NCBI GenBank assembly: GCA_966211525.1
Contig: CBIHOZ010000009.1
Span: forward strand, 1 to 64,000
DNA length: 64,000 nt
DNA from: Ohtaekwangia sp966211525
Lineage (GTDB): Bacteria > Bacteroidota > Bacteroidia > Cytophagales > Cyclobacteriaceae
Direction: 5' to 3'
The translations under genes were made by a program, and so were the position numbers. Positions 9,122-17,477 of this stretch are shown in pieces. Numbering within the stretch: position 1 is the first letter of the stretch; each line of letters begins with the position of its first letter. The notes beneath the pieces are model-generated. The model was not told the DNA's origin. It did no database searches and was given only the letters and a program-made list of their open reading frames with translations.

Positions 9122-10234
9122 TTACGCCTGTAAATATCTCACCATTAATTTTGCTGTATTCTCAGATGCAGATCCTATATCCAGAATACGGATAATTTCA
9201 TCATAGTTGCTCAGCATGTTTGTTCTGTAAACTTCATCATTCAGAAGCAGATTTACTTCTTCAGAAACCTTTTCCTGATTGGCATCGCCTTGGATCATTT
9301 CTTTTACAACTTCTTTATCTGCGATGAGATTTACCAGCGATATATAGGGGACTTTAATTAGTCTTTTCACAATCTGATACGTAAGGAAGCTGGTTCTATA
9401 TACAACAACCTGCGGAACCCGAAAGAGTGCAGTCTCCAACGTAGCTGTTCCTGATGTTACGATGGCTGCTTTGACATGCAGCAACAAGTTGTACGTATCT
9501 TCAAATACAAATTTTACATTGGGCAATGCTTTCAATTCGCTATACATAGCCTGATCAAGATTGCTTACGGCTGCTACAGCAAACTGCGTTGTCGGAAATT
9601 TCTTCACAACACTCGCCATTAATGGAATAATGGTTTTCAATTCCTGCTTACGACTCCCCGGCAAAAGAGCCACCAATGGTAAGTTGGTATCGAACGAGTA
9701 TCGTGTTAAAAATTGCTCATCGGGAACATGTGCTTTCACTGCGTCAAGCACGGGATTACCAACGTAGTCAACATCCCAATCAAATTTTTTAAAGAACGGT
9801 TTTTCAAAGGGAAGTATAACAAACAGTCGATCTACATTCTGTTTTAATTCCAAAGCGCGGCTCTGATACCACGCCCATACTTTAGGTGGTATATAGTAGA
9901 AAACCCGAATGCCTTGCTTCTTACCAAATTTAGCAATGCGTCTGTTGAAGCCTCCATAGTCAATCAGGATAATAACATCAGGCTGAAACTGGAGTATGTC
10001 TTCCTTACATTTTTTTATATAGTTGGAGATCTTGTTAAGATTGGTGAGTACTTCTACGAGGCCCATAAAAGCCAGATCCTTATAGTGCACGGTAAGATCG
10101 ACACCAGCCTGCTGCATATTCTCTCCACCAAATCCGCGTAACGAAGCATTCGTATCCTGCTTACGCAGCGCCTTGACTAAATTCCCTCCGTGCAAATCAC
10201 CTGATCGTTCTCCTGCTATGATGTAATACCGCAT
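9122..10234 (-). CDS. lpxB: lipid-A-disaccharide synthase
   Basis: Peripheral inner-membrane glycosyltransferase joining UDP-2,3-diacylglucosamine and lipid X during lipid A synthesis. The 370 residues open with IIAGERSGDLHGG (5-17), the family's GE-SGDLHG motif with Arg in place of the usual Ala/Pro. They continue with DYGGFN (usual DYPGFN), YYIPPKVWAW and LLPGSRKQEL, all LpxB hallmarks. It confirms a Gram-negative envelope. It is transcribed toward clpX (convergent, 25-bp gap). Confidence 0.95.
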   Translation of the reverse strand: MRYYIIAGERSGDLHGGNLVKALRKQDTNASLRGFGGENMQQAGVDLTVHYKDLAFMGLVEVLTNLNKISNYIKKCKEDILQFQPDVIILIDYGGFNRRIAKFGKKQGIRVFYYIPPKVWAWYQSRALELKQNVDRLFVILPFEKPFFKKFDWDVDYVGNPVLDAVKAHVPDEQFLTRYSFDTNLPLVALLPGSRKQELKTIIPLMASVVKKFPTTQFAVAAVSNLDQAMYSELKALPNVKFVFEDTYNLLLHVKAAIVTSGTATLETALFRVPQVVVYRTSFLTYQIVKRLIKVPYISLVNLIADKEVVKEMIQGDANQEKVSEEVNLLLNDEVYRTNMLSNYDEIIRILDIGSASENTAKLMVRYLQA

Positions 10235-10281
10235 TGTTTAAAAGGCGCTGGTTATAGGGCACGAAGTACGATTTTTAAGTG

Positions 10282-10701
10282 CTATTCGCCAAAATACTCC
10301 ACGTAGTTTCGCGGAGTTTCATAGAGTCTGATGCAATGAAGTTTACCGTATGATGTGATGCCGGGTAATTTGGCATCCAGAATTTTCCAGATTTCTACAA
10401 CCAGGTTTTCACAACTAGCCAGTTTACCGTGCATGAAGTCTACATCGGTATTAAGATTCTTGTGATCAAGTTTTTCAATTACTTCTTGTCTGATCAGTGT
10501 GCTCAGTTTCTTGAGGTCAACCACAAAACCCGTATCGGGATCAGGTTTACCCTTCACTGTCACGATGAGATCAAAATTGTGGCCGTGCCAGTTCTCATTA
10601 GCACATGGCCCAAACACCTCAACATTTTTTTCTTTAGACCATTGAGGATTATAAAGTTTATGCGCAGCGTTGAAATGTTCTTTGCGGGAGATGTGGAGCA
10701 T
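10282..10701 (-). CDS. 6-carboxytetrahydropterin / 6-pyruvoyl-tetrahydropterin synthase family protein
   Basis: A 139-residue T-fold enzyme acting on 7,8-dihydroneopterin triphosphate. The zinc ligands are His14 (FNAAHKL) and His39/His41 (WHGHNF). The catalytic cysteine is Cys33, in a C-x5-HGH arrangement as in PTPS enzymes of tetrahydrobiopterin synthesis, rather than the C-x3-HGH of typical QueD. A queE gene is in the window, so a queuosine role is still plausible. A TACATTTG box lies just upstream on the minus strand (10716-10723). Confidence 0.88.
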   Translation of the reverse strand: MLHISRKEHFNAAHKLYNPQWSKEKNVEVFGPCANENWHGHNFDLIVTVKGKPDPDTGFVVDLKKLSTLIRQEVIEKLDHKNLNTDVDFMHGKLASCENLVVEIWKILDAKLPGITSYGKLHCIRLYETPRNYVEYFGE

Positions 10702-10767
10702 ATCGTACTTCGCTGCAAATGTAAAGCAAATTCTGAAATCCCTCGCGGTGTTTTAGGGCACCGAACA

Positions 10768-11472
10768 TTAGATAAAAAATTGCATGAGTTTTTTTAAGTC
10801 ATCCTCTTGCTTGAGATTTAGTTTATTCTCTTTAATGTATTTCATCAAGTCGTCATACTTCTCGCCAAATTGACTTGCAAATTTTTTGGCAGATGAGCGT
10901 ACCTCGTATAGCCTATCTCCATTGGCCAGATAATAAACTTTGTCTTTTATCAAGCGGTCTTCACGAACCCCGGCATCCAATGAAGCGACATAATTCGCCT
11001 TTACTAATTTTAGCGATGTCTTTTCAAAAAGTTTCCATTCCCCATCCTCAATTACTCTCAAAAAGCCGTCAACTTTTGTTTCATCGAACGTATAATCGTG
11101 ACCATTCACATATTTAACACGCCCTTGGGAAACATCGTTAAGGACAAAGCTTTGCACTTTAGCTGCAATCAATACTTTTATCTGATCTTTAACCTTTAAT
11201 TCAAGATCATTGGTGGATAAATCGACACGAGCAAAATAGCCGGATAAAGTTGTTTCAGCATTTACCAAGGTTATATCAGCAAGTGTCCACTCACTATTGA
11301 GATATACATCGCCTTTGGCTTCATGCTTTGCGGGAGGAAGTTGTGTAACAAAACCTCCTGGAGAAGTTTGTATGTCTAATCCTTTGCCAGGCATATTACC
11401 CACAACCTGACCGTATCCTGTACTACACAACAGAGTAAGCAGAGTTAAAAAAAGAACAGCAGAGGTTTTCAT
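10768..11472 (-). CDS. secreted protein of unknown function
   Basis: A 234-residue protein with a clear Sec signal peptide (MKTSAVLFLTLLTLLCSTGYGQ). The mature part is predicted mostly beta, with sequence such as DGFLRVIEDGEWKLFEKTSLKL, and ends in a lysine-rich helix. The layout resembles Bacteroidota periplasmic proteins of unknown function that measure or carry a stored signal, but I cannot name a family. It follows the SusCD-lipoprotein locus on the same strand, separated by a terminator hairpin, so it is probably transcribed independently. Confidence 0.75.
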   Translation of the reverse strand: MKTSAVLFLTLLTLLCSTGYGQVVGNMPGKGLDIQTSPGGFVTQLPPAKHEAKGDVYLNSEWTLADITLVNAETTLSGYFARVDLSTNDLELKVKDQIKVLIAAKVQSFVLNDVSQGRVKYVNGHDYTFDETKVDGFLRVIEDGEWKLFEKTSLKLVKANYVASLDAGVREDRLIKDKVYYLANGDRLYEVRSSAKKFASQFGEKYDDLMKYIKENKLNLKQEDDLKKLMQFFI

Positions 11473-11489
11473 AAAATATTATTTATACA

Positions 11490-11517
11490 AAAGGGAATCG
11501 CTGGTGCGATTCCCTTT
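11490..11517 (-). terminator. Terminator downstream of SusCD locus
   Basis: An 11-bp stem, AAAGGGAATCG with CGATTCCCTTT, and a 6-nt loop. T-rich tracts flank it on both sides, so it could work in either direction. It sits between the last gene of the SusC-SusD-lipoprotein run and the next minus-strand gene. Confidence 0.8.
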
Positions 11518-11539
11518 TTAATTTTTAATCTATATACAG

Positions 11540-12385
11540 TTACTCGTCTTTAGTGATCACTTCACTTACAACTCTATCACCTCCTGCACCCGCATATTTG
11601 TAGTTCAACGTAAATGACTTAGTTGCAGGATCATAGAAATTATCACCGTTAGGTACAGTGCCTGGACTTGCCGGAGCTATCGGAATTATTTCAACCGAGT
11701 TATCATCAGGGTTTACTCTTAGCCACATTTTCCAACCATTACCACCAAGATCAGCGTACTCTGTTTCGCAGGTCTGTGCGTCTATTGGAGCTAGCGTTTT
11801 AGCCCGGTTAATATCTCTAGGACCAGCTGTCGGATGAACAAATTTACCCTCAGAATGATAAGAACCAGAGTATAAGTTGGCAACAGCAACAGTTATGGTC
11901 GAGTTATTGCGAAGTTCACGACCATCCTCCATTACTGATACCAAGCGGAATAACCAATAGTCACCAATCACCAGGTCACTCTCATCTTCCGGAAGGGAGC
12001 CATCTTCAAAGGTAATTCCCTCTTTAAGAGAAGCGTATGTTTGATTAACTGAAACTTCTTTGGCGTCACCAACATTCTCACCATTTACAGGCAATGTTAA
12101 TGCGAGCACCTCACCACTGGTTTCCTGTAGCTCATCATCATTGCAATTCATACAAAATGACTTGTACAGTTTTATTGACTCAACACCCGGACCTTTCGGA
12201 ACTTCGATTACAATATCAAGACTCGGGGTGTTATTCAACACGTATGACAAGTTTGATGAAGCTGGAACCAACAGTCCTCCCACTTTCGCGTCTGTAGTTA
12301 CCAACTCATCAGGATCAGTACAGGCATTTATACTGGTCAGAAGAGCAAGTGCCAAGGCACCTGCCTTATATTTTTTCAATATCAT
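11540..12385 (-). CDS. SusD-associated surface lipoprotein
   Basis: A 281-residue lipoprotein with lipobox LTSINAC (lipidated Cys22) and a beta-rich mature chain. It is the third gene of a SusC-SusD operon, 18 bp after susD, where Bacteroidota usually encode a ligand-binding surface lipoprotein (SusE/SusF position or DUF1735/DUF4361-like). The sequence does not identify the ligand. The paired cysteines in FCMNCNDD may form a disulfide or bind metal. Role inferred from position only. Confidence 0.72.
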   Translation of the reverse strand: MILKKYKAGALALALLTSINACTDPDELVTTDAKVGGLLVPASSNLSYVLNNTPSLDIVIEVPKGPGVESIKLYKSFCMNCNDDELQETSGEVLALTLPVNGENVGDAKEVSVNQTYASLKEGITFEDGSLPEDESDLVIGDYWLFRLVSVMEDGRELRNNSTITVAVANLYSGSYHSEGKFVHPTAGPRDINRAKTLAPIDAQTCETEYADLGGNGWKMWLRVNPDDNSVEIIPIAPASPGTVPNGDNFYDPATKSFTLNYKYAGAGGDRVVSEVITKDE

Positions 12386-12403
12386 AATATCGCAGATTTA
12401 AGG

Positions 12404-13900
12404 TTAGTTAACATCCCACCAAACATGAGTATTCATATTATCAGCTCCCTGAGCAGATATTGCATCATTTAAATTGGAAGCGTTTCGGGTGGTTTCATCT
12501 AAAGGATATGGAACACGTACTGGTATTTTACCTCCATTAACTCCTGCCGCAGCGGGCGTAAGCACAGGATAATCCAGTCTTCTCCATTCAAACCAAGCCT
12601 GAAGCCCTTGGTCAAATAGCGCTATATACTTTTGAGTTGCTATGCTTTCAATTGCATTAGCTGCATCATAAGGGTTATTAGCGACATAATCTTCAATGGC
12701 TTCAGTGAGCTCTTCCGGTTCGTAACCAATCTCATCCTCAAAGTATGTTCTATATTGCTCCATGGAGCCTTCGATACCTGCGTTGTAATACTCTTCAGCA
12801 TCTGCATCTCCGCCTGGTATATAATTTCTATGTGCCGCTTCTGCCAGTATAAACTGAAGTTCTGCATAGCTCATTAGTACTCCTGGGGTTTCAGCTGCTG
12901 TAAAATAATTACCAAGTTTAGACGTATTGGCAAGTCCATTGCCATTATACTTGGCAGCATCAGCAGAAGTTAAGCCGTTAGGTAAACCTACATATGCACC
13001 CGTAGCTGCAGGCTGAGCATATACTTCCAAACGAGGGTCGCCAAGATCTATAAGTAAATCAATGATTGTTTTACTTACTCTATGATCATCTCTGGTTTTA
13101 CGGTTTTCATTTATAGGATTGTTGTTGGGAGCAGATCCGAGGTAATTCAGTTGAGCATTTTCGCCAGCTTCAAAAACCGGATATGCATCGCTACCAACCA
13201 TCTTCGTCATTTCAGTTGTAACAAATGCCTCGTCTCTTGCAGACATTCTTAACAATAATCTCAATCTGAGTGAGTTCGCAAACTTTTTCCAAAGTTCGAT
13301 ATCATTGTCAAACAATATATCACCGGCTATCTCTTCACCGTCTGGATCAAGTAAAGTATTTGCTTGTTCCAAGTTTGCAATAAGACTTCTATATATAGAC
13401 TCTTGTGAATCATACTTCGGGCTTAAAATTCCACCGTCAGCTACATCTCCTTTGAATGCTTCAGAATATGGCACATTACCAAACAAGTCTGTTGTCACTG
13501 AAATAATGTATGATTTCAAAACAAGTGCAACACCTTGATAATTGTCATGACCTTCCTTTACTGCGATCTTATAGATCGTTTCAGCATCCTGGCCATTTGC
13601 CGCATAGAAACTGCTCCATGCATTGTTCAATGTACCTACGCGGAAGAGATATCTATCTTCATCCGTATACTGCACCTTTGCCATATGCTGAACCCAACCT
13701 GAACCGATTTCATGCCCAAGTCCTATTTCAAATACACGATCCGCTAATGATTCAATCGTATTTGTAAGAAGCAATTCGGCTGAAGCCTGATCGCCGGTAG
13801 GAGCATTCGGGTTTGTATTCAATTCATCAAAGTTCTCGGTACATGCGGAAAGCAACACTACCAGAGTCGTGATGAAATAATATTTTATATACTTATTCAT
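12404..13900 (-). CDS. SusD/RagB-family nutrient-binding lipoprotein
   Basis: A 498-residue outer-membrane lipoprotein (lipobox LLSAC, Cys20; the mature chain begins TENFDELNTNPNAPT, typical of the SusD-like group). The C-terminal WFEWRRLDYP and IPVRVPYP segments are family hallmarks. It caps the SusC channel and delivers substrate. Encoded 23 bp after susC and co-transcribed with it. No glycoside hydrolase, sulfatase or sigma/anti-sigma pair is adjacent, so the substrate cannot be inferred. Confidence 0.93.
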   Translation of the reverse strand: MNKYIKYYFITTLVVLLSACTENFDELNTNPNAPTGDQASAELLLTNTIESLADRVFEIGLGHEIGSGWVQHMAKVQYTDEDRYLFRVGTLNNAWSSFYAANGQDAETIYKIAVKEGHDNYQGVALVLKSYIISVTTDLFGNVPYSEAFKGDVADGGILSPKYDSQESIYRSLIANLEQANTLLDPDGEEIAGDILFDNDIELWKKFANSLRLRLLLRMSARDEAFVTTEMTKMVGSDAYPVFEAGENAQLNYLGSAPNNNPINENRKTRDDHRVSKTIIDLLIDLGDPRLEVYAQPAATGAYVGLPNGLTSADAAKYNGNGLANTSKLGNYFTAAETPGVLMSYAELQFILAEAAHRNYIPGGDADAEEYYNAGIEGSMEQYRTYFEDEIGYEPEELTEAIEDYVANNPYDAANAIESIATQKYIALFDQGLQAWFEWRRLDYPVLTPAAAGVNGGKIPVRVPYPLDETTRNASNLNDAISAQGADNMNTHVWWDVN

Positions 13901-13923
13901 ATAAATCTTTAGTTAATTTTTAA

Positions 13924-16900
13924 CTACTGTAGTTTGAAGCTAACGTTGAAGCCAATGCTTCTTGCAGAAGGAAGTTGACCAAACTCCAATCCCTGAACGT
14001 TAGTGTTGCTAAATGCAGTTTCTGGATCAATATGCGGCACCTTGCTGTAGAGTATAGCTAAATTTCTTCCGATCAGGGACACGTTAAGATCACGGAATGG
14101 AAGTTTTTCGAAAATGCTATTAGGAATTGTATAACCCAGTCTTATTTCTCTGAGTTTTATAAAGCTTGCATCAAACACACTTCCTTCTGCGACTGAATTT
14201 GAGAAGGCTGCTTTATTATACTCTTCAGCAGTAACAACAACATCATTCGGCTGGTATACTGGCGCATCGTCTGTACCAACGTTCATAACTCCCGCACCGG
14301 TGATACCTTCTTCTCTTCCTTTCAAAGTTTCATCAAGAACCCCGGCATAACGTCCCCAAGTTGTTGTCATCGTATAAAGGTCACCTCCACGCTTACCGTC
14401 AACCAACACAGACAAGTTTATTCCTTTATAGCTAAACTGATTCATTACGCCACCGGTCCAATCGGGAGTATAATTGCCCAGAACTTTTGCTGTCGGATCT
14501 ATTACAGGAAGCCCGGCTTCATGAATAATTCTGCCTTCAGGATCTCTTAAGTATCCGTATCCCACTAATGAACCAAATTTCTCTCCTGGTATAGCAGCAA
14601 CTTGCATACTCCAATATGTACCCAGTACATAGCTATCAACACCAGGTGCGAGAGACTCAACCCGGTTAACGTTTCTCGCAAAGTTCACAGTGATATCCCA
14701 CTGGAAGCCGCTTGCTGAACGAACAGGTGTGCCTGTTAATGCGACTTCAATACCTTTATTGGTAATTTCACCAGCATTTATATTCTTGGTTAAATATCCT
14801 GAAGCAGCTGATACCGGGATGCTAATGATCTGATCAGTTGTCTTAGCATCGTAGTAGGTAACATCCAATCCTATTCGATTACTTAAAAATCTAACTTCTG
14901 CACCAATTTCAATTGAAGAAGTGAACTGAGGATTTAATTCGTTGTTTGGAAGTTCGTTAGGCACAAACTGGTTTGGCAACTTAGTAGCAGCATTCCATGA
15001 ATCACCAAAGCTCATATAGTTTACCAATTTATAAGGATCGGTATCAGAACCTACTTTTGCCCAACCGGCTCTCACTTTTGCAAATGAAAGAGTCTCTGAC
15101 TGCATACCCAGCAAATCCGAGAGAACCGCGCTTACACTCACAGAAGGATAGAAGTAAGAATTGTTTCCATCAGGCAACGTGCTTGACCAGTCATTTCTAC
15201 CTGTGAAATCCAAGAACAATGAATTGAGGTAAGAAATCTGACCTGAGAAGTACAAGCTATTTATGCGTTTCTTTCTGTAGGCACTTGTTGTTCTGAGAGG
15301 AACTCTTGAGTTATTAAGAGTATAAACATCAGGAACAGCAAGCTCATCTGCGTTACCAGTTATTTGACTGGTAGTCTGATCCATTCTGTTACCACCAAGG
15401 TTTAAAGAGAAACCTACGTCCTCACTGAAATTCTTGTTAATCGAAACCAAGAAATCTGTATTAACTTCAGAGAAACTCAGTGATGTTTCGCTATAAGATC
15501 CATACGGACCATCGATATCTCCGAAAGCAGTTCTGCTAGAGTTTTTATTGGTATAGTAATCTGTACCTGTTCTAACAAACGCACTTAACCAGTCAGTAAA
15601 TTGATAGTTCGCACGGATGTTACCAAAGATGCGATTTCTATCAACCGGATTCAGGTTCTCATTAAGTGTAAAGTAAGGGTTGTTATGGTAGTTATAGTTC
15701 CAGCTATACTTGCTACCATCTTCGTTCTGATAGTTTTTCAAAGCGGCTATATCAACCTGTCTTCCAAACCAAATAAACTGCTGCATTACATTTTGTGCAC
15801 TGTAACCGTAACCAGGCAGGTTATCGCTATGTGTATTTACATAATTAGCAACCGTACTGATACTAAACTTATCGGTAAGACTTGCATTGGCGTTTAACGC
15901 TATGGTATTTTTATCTTGGTCAGTGTTTGGCACCATACCTTTTTGACGCTGATTGGTATAAGATAATCTTACACCTACTTTGTCTGATCCACCAGTAATT
16001 GCCACACTATTTGAAACTGTCGTGCCGGTTTCAAAAAAGTCCTTCACGTTGTCAGGATGTGAAACCCATGGAGTAGGTTGACGTACTCCATTTACTACAG
16101 GGGAATTGAATTGAGGAAGCATTAAGCCTGCATCAAGTTTAGGTCCCCAGCTTTCATCTGTGCCATCATTGATACCTCCGCCGGCACCGTTCACGAAACT
16201 AAACTGACCACCTGATCCTTGTCCATATTGGTTTTGAAAATCAGGAAGCTTTAATGGATTTTCGAAGGTAACGTTCGAATTTACCTGTATACCTAAACCT
16301 GATCCTTTACGTCCTGATTTTGTTGTCACCAGAATTACACCATTTGAAGCGCGCGACCCATACAATGCTGCTGCGTTAGGACCTTTCAGCACAGTGATTG
16401 ATTCAATATCATCCGGGTTCAAATCAGCAGCACCGTTACCACGATTGGCGCCTTCGGTACCTGTATCTGATCCTGTTCCCCCAGTAACATCTGAAAGACC
16501 GCCAAAGCTATTATTACTAATGGGTACACCGTCAACTACAAACAGTGGTTGGTTATTACCAAAAGAGTTCGCACCGCGAATTACTATACGAGATGATGAA
16601 CCCACAGCGCCTGATGAGCTAGTGATGTTTACACCTGCAATTTTTCCTGTTAGTGAATTGACAATATTAGTTTCTCTTGCCTTAAGAAGTTCATCGCTGT
16701 TTACCTCCTGAACAGAGTATCCTAGTGCTTTTTTCTGTTGTTCAACACCAAAAGCGGTCACAACAACTTCACTCAATTGCTGTACGTCTTGAGCCATCTG
16801 CACGTCAACGTTGCTCCTGCTTCCAATTTCAATCTCTTGTGAAACCAGGCCAATAAACGTGAAAACTAAAATTCCCCCTTGGGAAGGGGCGCTCACAGAG

Positions 16901-17085
16901 TAGTTACCATTTACATCCGTAACTGTACCATTAGTAGTACCCTTTACCACAACGTTTACCCCCGGAAGACCTGATCCATCTTCAACAGAGGTAACCCGAC
17001 CGGAGACTGTTCGCTCCTGTGCCCACAATTCGCTACTGGCGAATGCAAACACCGCTGTTAAGCATACGAGTAGAATTCTCTTCAT
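13924..17085 (-). CDS. SusC/RagA-family TonB-linked outer-membrane transporter
   Basis: A 1053-residue outer-membrane channel. It has a signal peptide ending near WAQ, a CarboxypepD_reg-like domain (about 24-110, RTVSGRVTSVEDGSGLPGVN), a plug domain with SRASNGVILVTTKSGRKG (the SusC/RagA signature), and a C-terminal beta barrel ending in NVSFKLQ. It imports oligomeric nutrients with energy from TonB-ExbBD. First gene of the SusC-SusD-lipoprotein operon. The N-terminus lacks the STN domain that signals to anti-sigma factors. Confidence 0.95.
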   Translation of the reverse strand: MKRILLVCLTAVFAFASSELWAQERTVSGRVTSVEDGSGLPGVNVVVKGTTNGTVTDVNGNYSVSAPSQGGILVFTFIGLVSQEIEIGSRSNVDVQMAQDVQQLSEVVVTAFGVEQQKKALGYSVQEVNSDELLKARETNIVNSLTGKIAGVNITSSSGAVGSSSRIVIRGANSFGNNQPLFVVDGVPISNNSFGGLSDVTGGTGSDTGTEGANRGNGAADLNPDDIESITVLKGPNAAALYGSRASNGVILVTTKSGRKGSGLGIQVNSNVTFENPLKLPDFQNQYGQGSGGQFSFVNGAGGGINDGTDESWGPKLDAGLMLPQFNSPVVNGVRQPTPWVSHPDNVKDFFETGTTVSNSVAITGGSDKVGVRLSYTNQRQKGMVPNTDQDKNTIALNANASLTDKFSISTVANYVNTHSDNLPGYGYSAQNVMQQFIWFGRQVDIAALKNYQNEDGSKYSWNYNYHNNPYFTLNENLNPVDRNRIFGNIRANYQFTDWLSAFVRTGTDYYTNKNSSRTAFGDIDGPYGSYSETSLSFSEVNTDFLVSINKNFSEDVGFSLNLGGNRMDQTTSQITGNADELAVPDVYTLNNSRVPLRTTSAYRKKRINSLYFSGQISYLNSLFLDFTGRNDWSSTLPDGNNSYFYPSVSVSAVLSDLLGMQSETLSFAKVRAGWAKVGSDTDPYKLVNYMSFGDSWNAATKLPNQFVPNELPNNELNPQFTSSIEIGAEVRFLSNRIGLDVTYYDAKTTDQIISIPVSAASGYLTKNINAGEITNKGIEVALTGTPVRSASGFQWDITVNFARNVNRVESLAPGVDSYVLGTYWSMQVAAIPGEKFGSLVGYGYLRDPEGRIIHEAGLPVIDPTAKVLGNYTPDWTGGVMNQFSYKGINLSVLVDGKRGGDLYTMTTTWGRYAGVLDETLKGREEGITGAGVMNVGTDDAPVYQPNDVVVTAEEYNKAAFSNSVAEGSVFDASFIKLREIRLGYTIPNSIFEKLPFRDLNVSLIGRNLAILYSKVPHIDPETAFSNTNVQGLEFGQLPSARSIGFNVSFKLQ

Positions 17086-17477
17086 ACTGTAAAATTTAGG
17101 TTAATGAAAATTTAAATACGCGATCAAACTTATAACAAAATAATAACTCCCGAAAGGTGAGTACCTCAAAATTTAGTATTTTAACATTAAAAAAATACCT
17201 CTACTGAGGTTATTTTAAATCATTAAGCTAATTGTTGTTAGTATTTAAAAAATGTTTAAACAATTTACAGGCGTTTTTTGCAATTGGGTGATAAACAGGT
17301 AGTAATAACCTGTAATTTACAGAGCAGTTCTTATCAACGCTTCCATCAGCTGATACGAAAGCTCCGAAAACTCTACCTATTTGGTGTAAGTAGGCTTTTA
17401 ATAATACGTTCGCAATGGATATACGGCAACTGCACGGTTTCTTTTGAAACCTGTTGATGTCGAGAGCCGGATGTTAA
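17086..17477. other. intergenic region upstream of susC, no gene seen
   Basis: A 392-bp AT-rich stretch that must carry the SusC-operon promoter and the end of the OmpA-family transcript. I see a small hairpin (ACAGGT at 17295-17300 with ACCTGT at 17308-17313) and a weak inverted repeat around the CTCTACTGAGG near 17200, but no convincing TAnnTTTG promoter and no coding frame. Confidence 0.5.
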
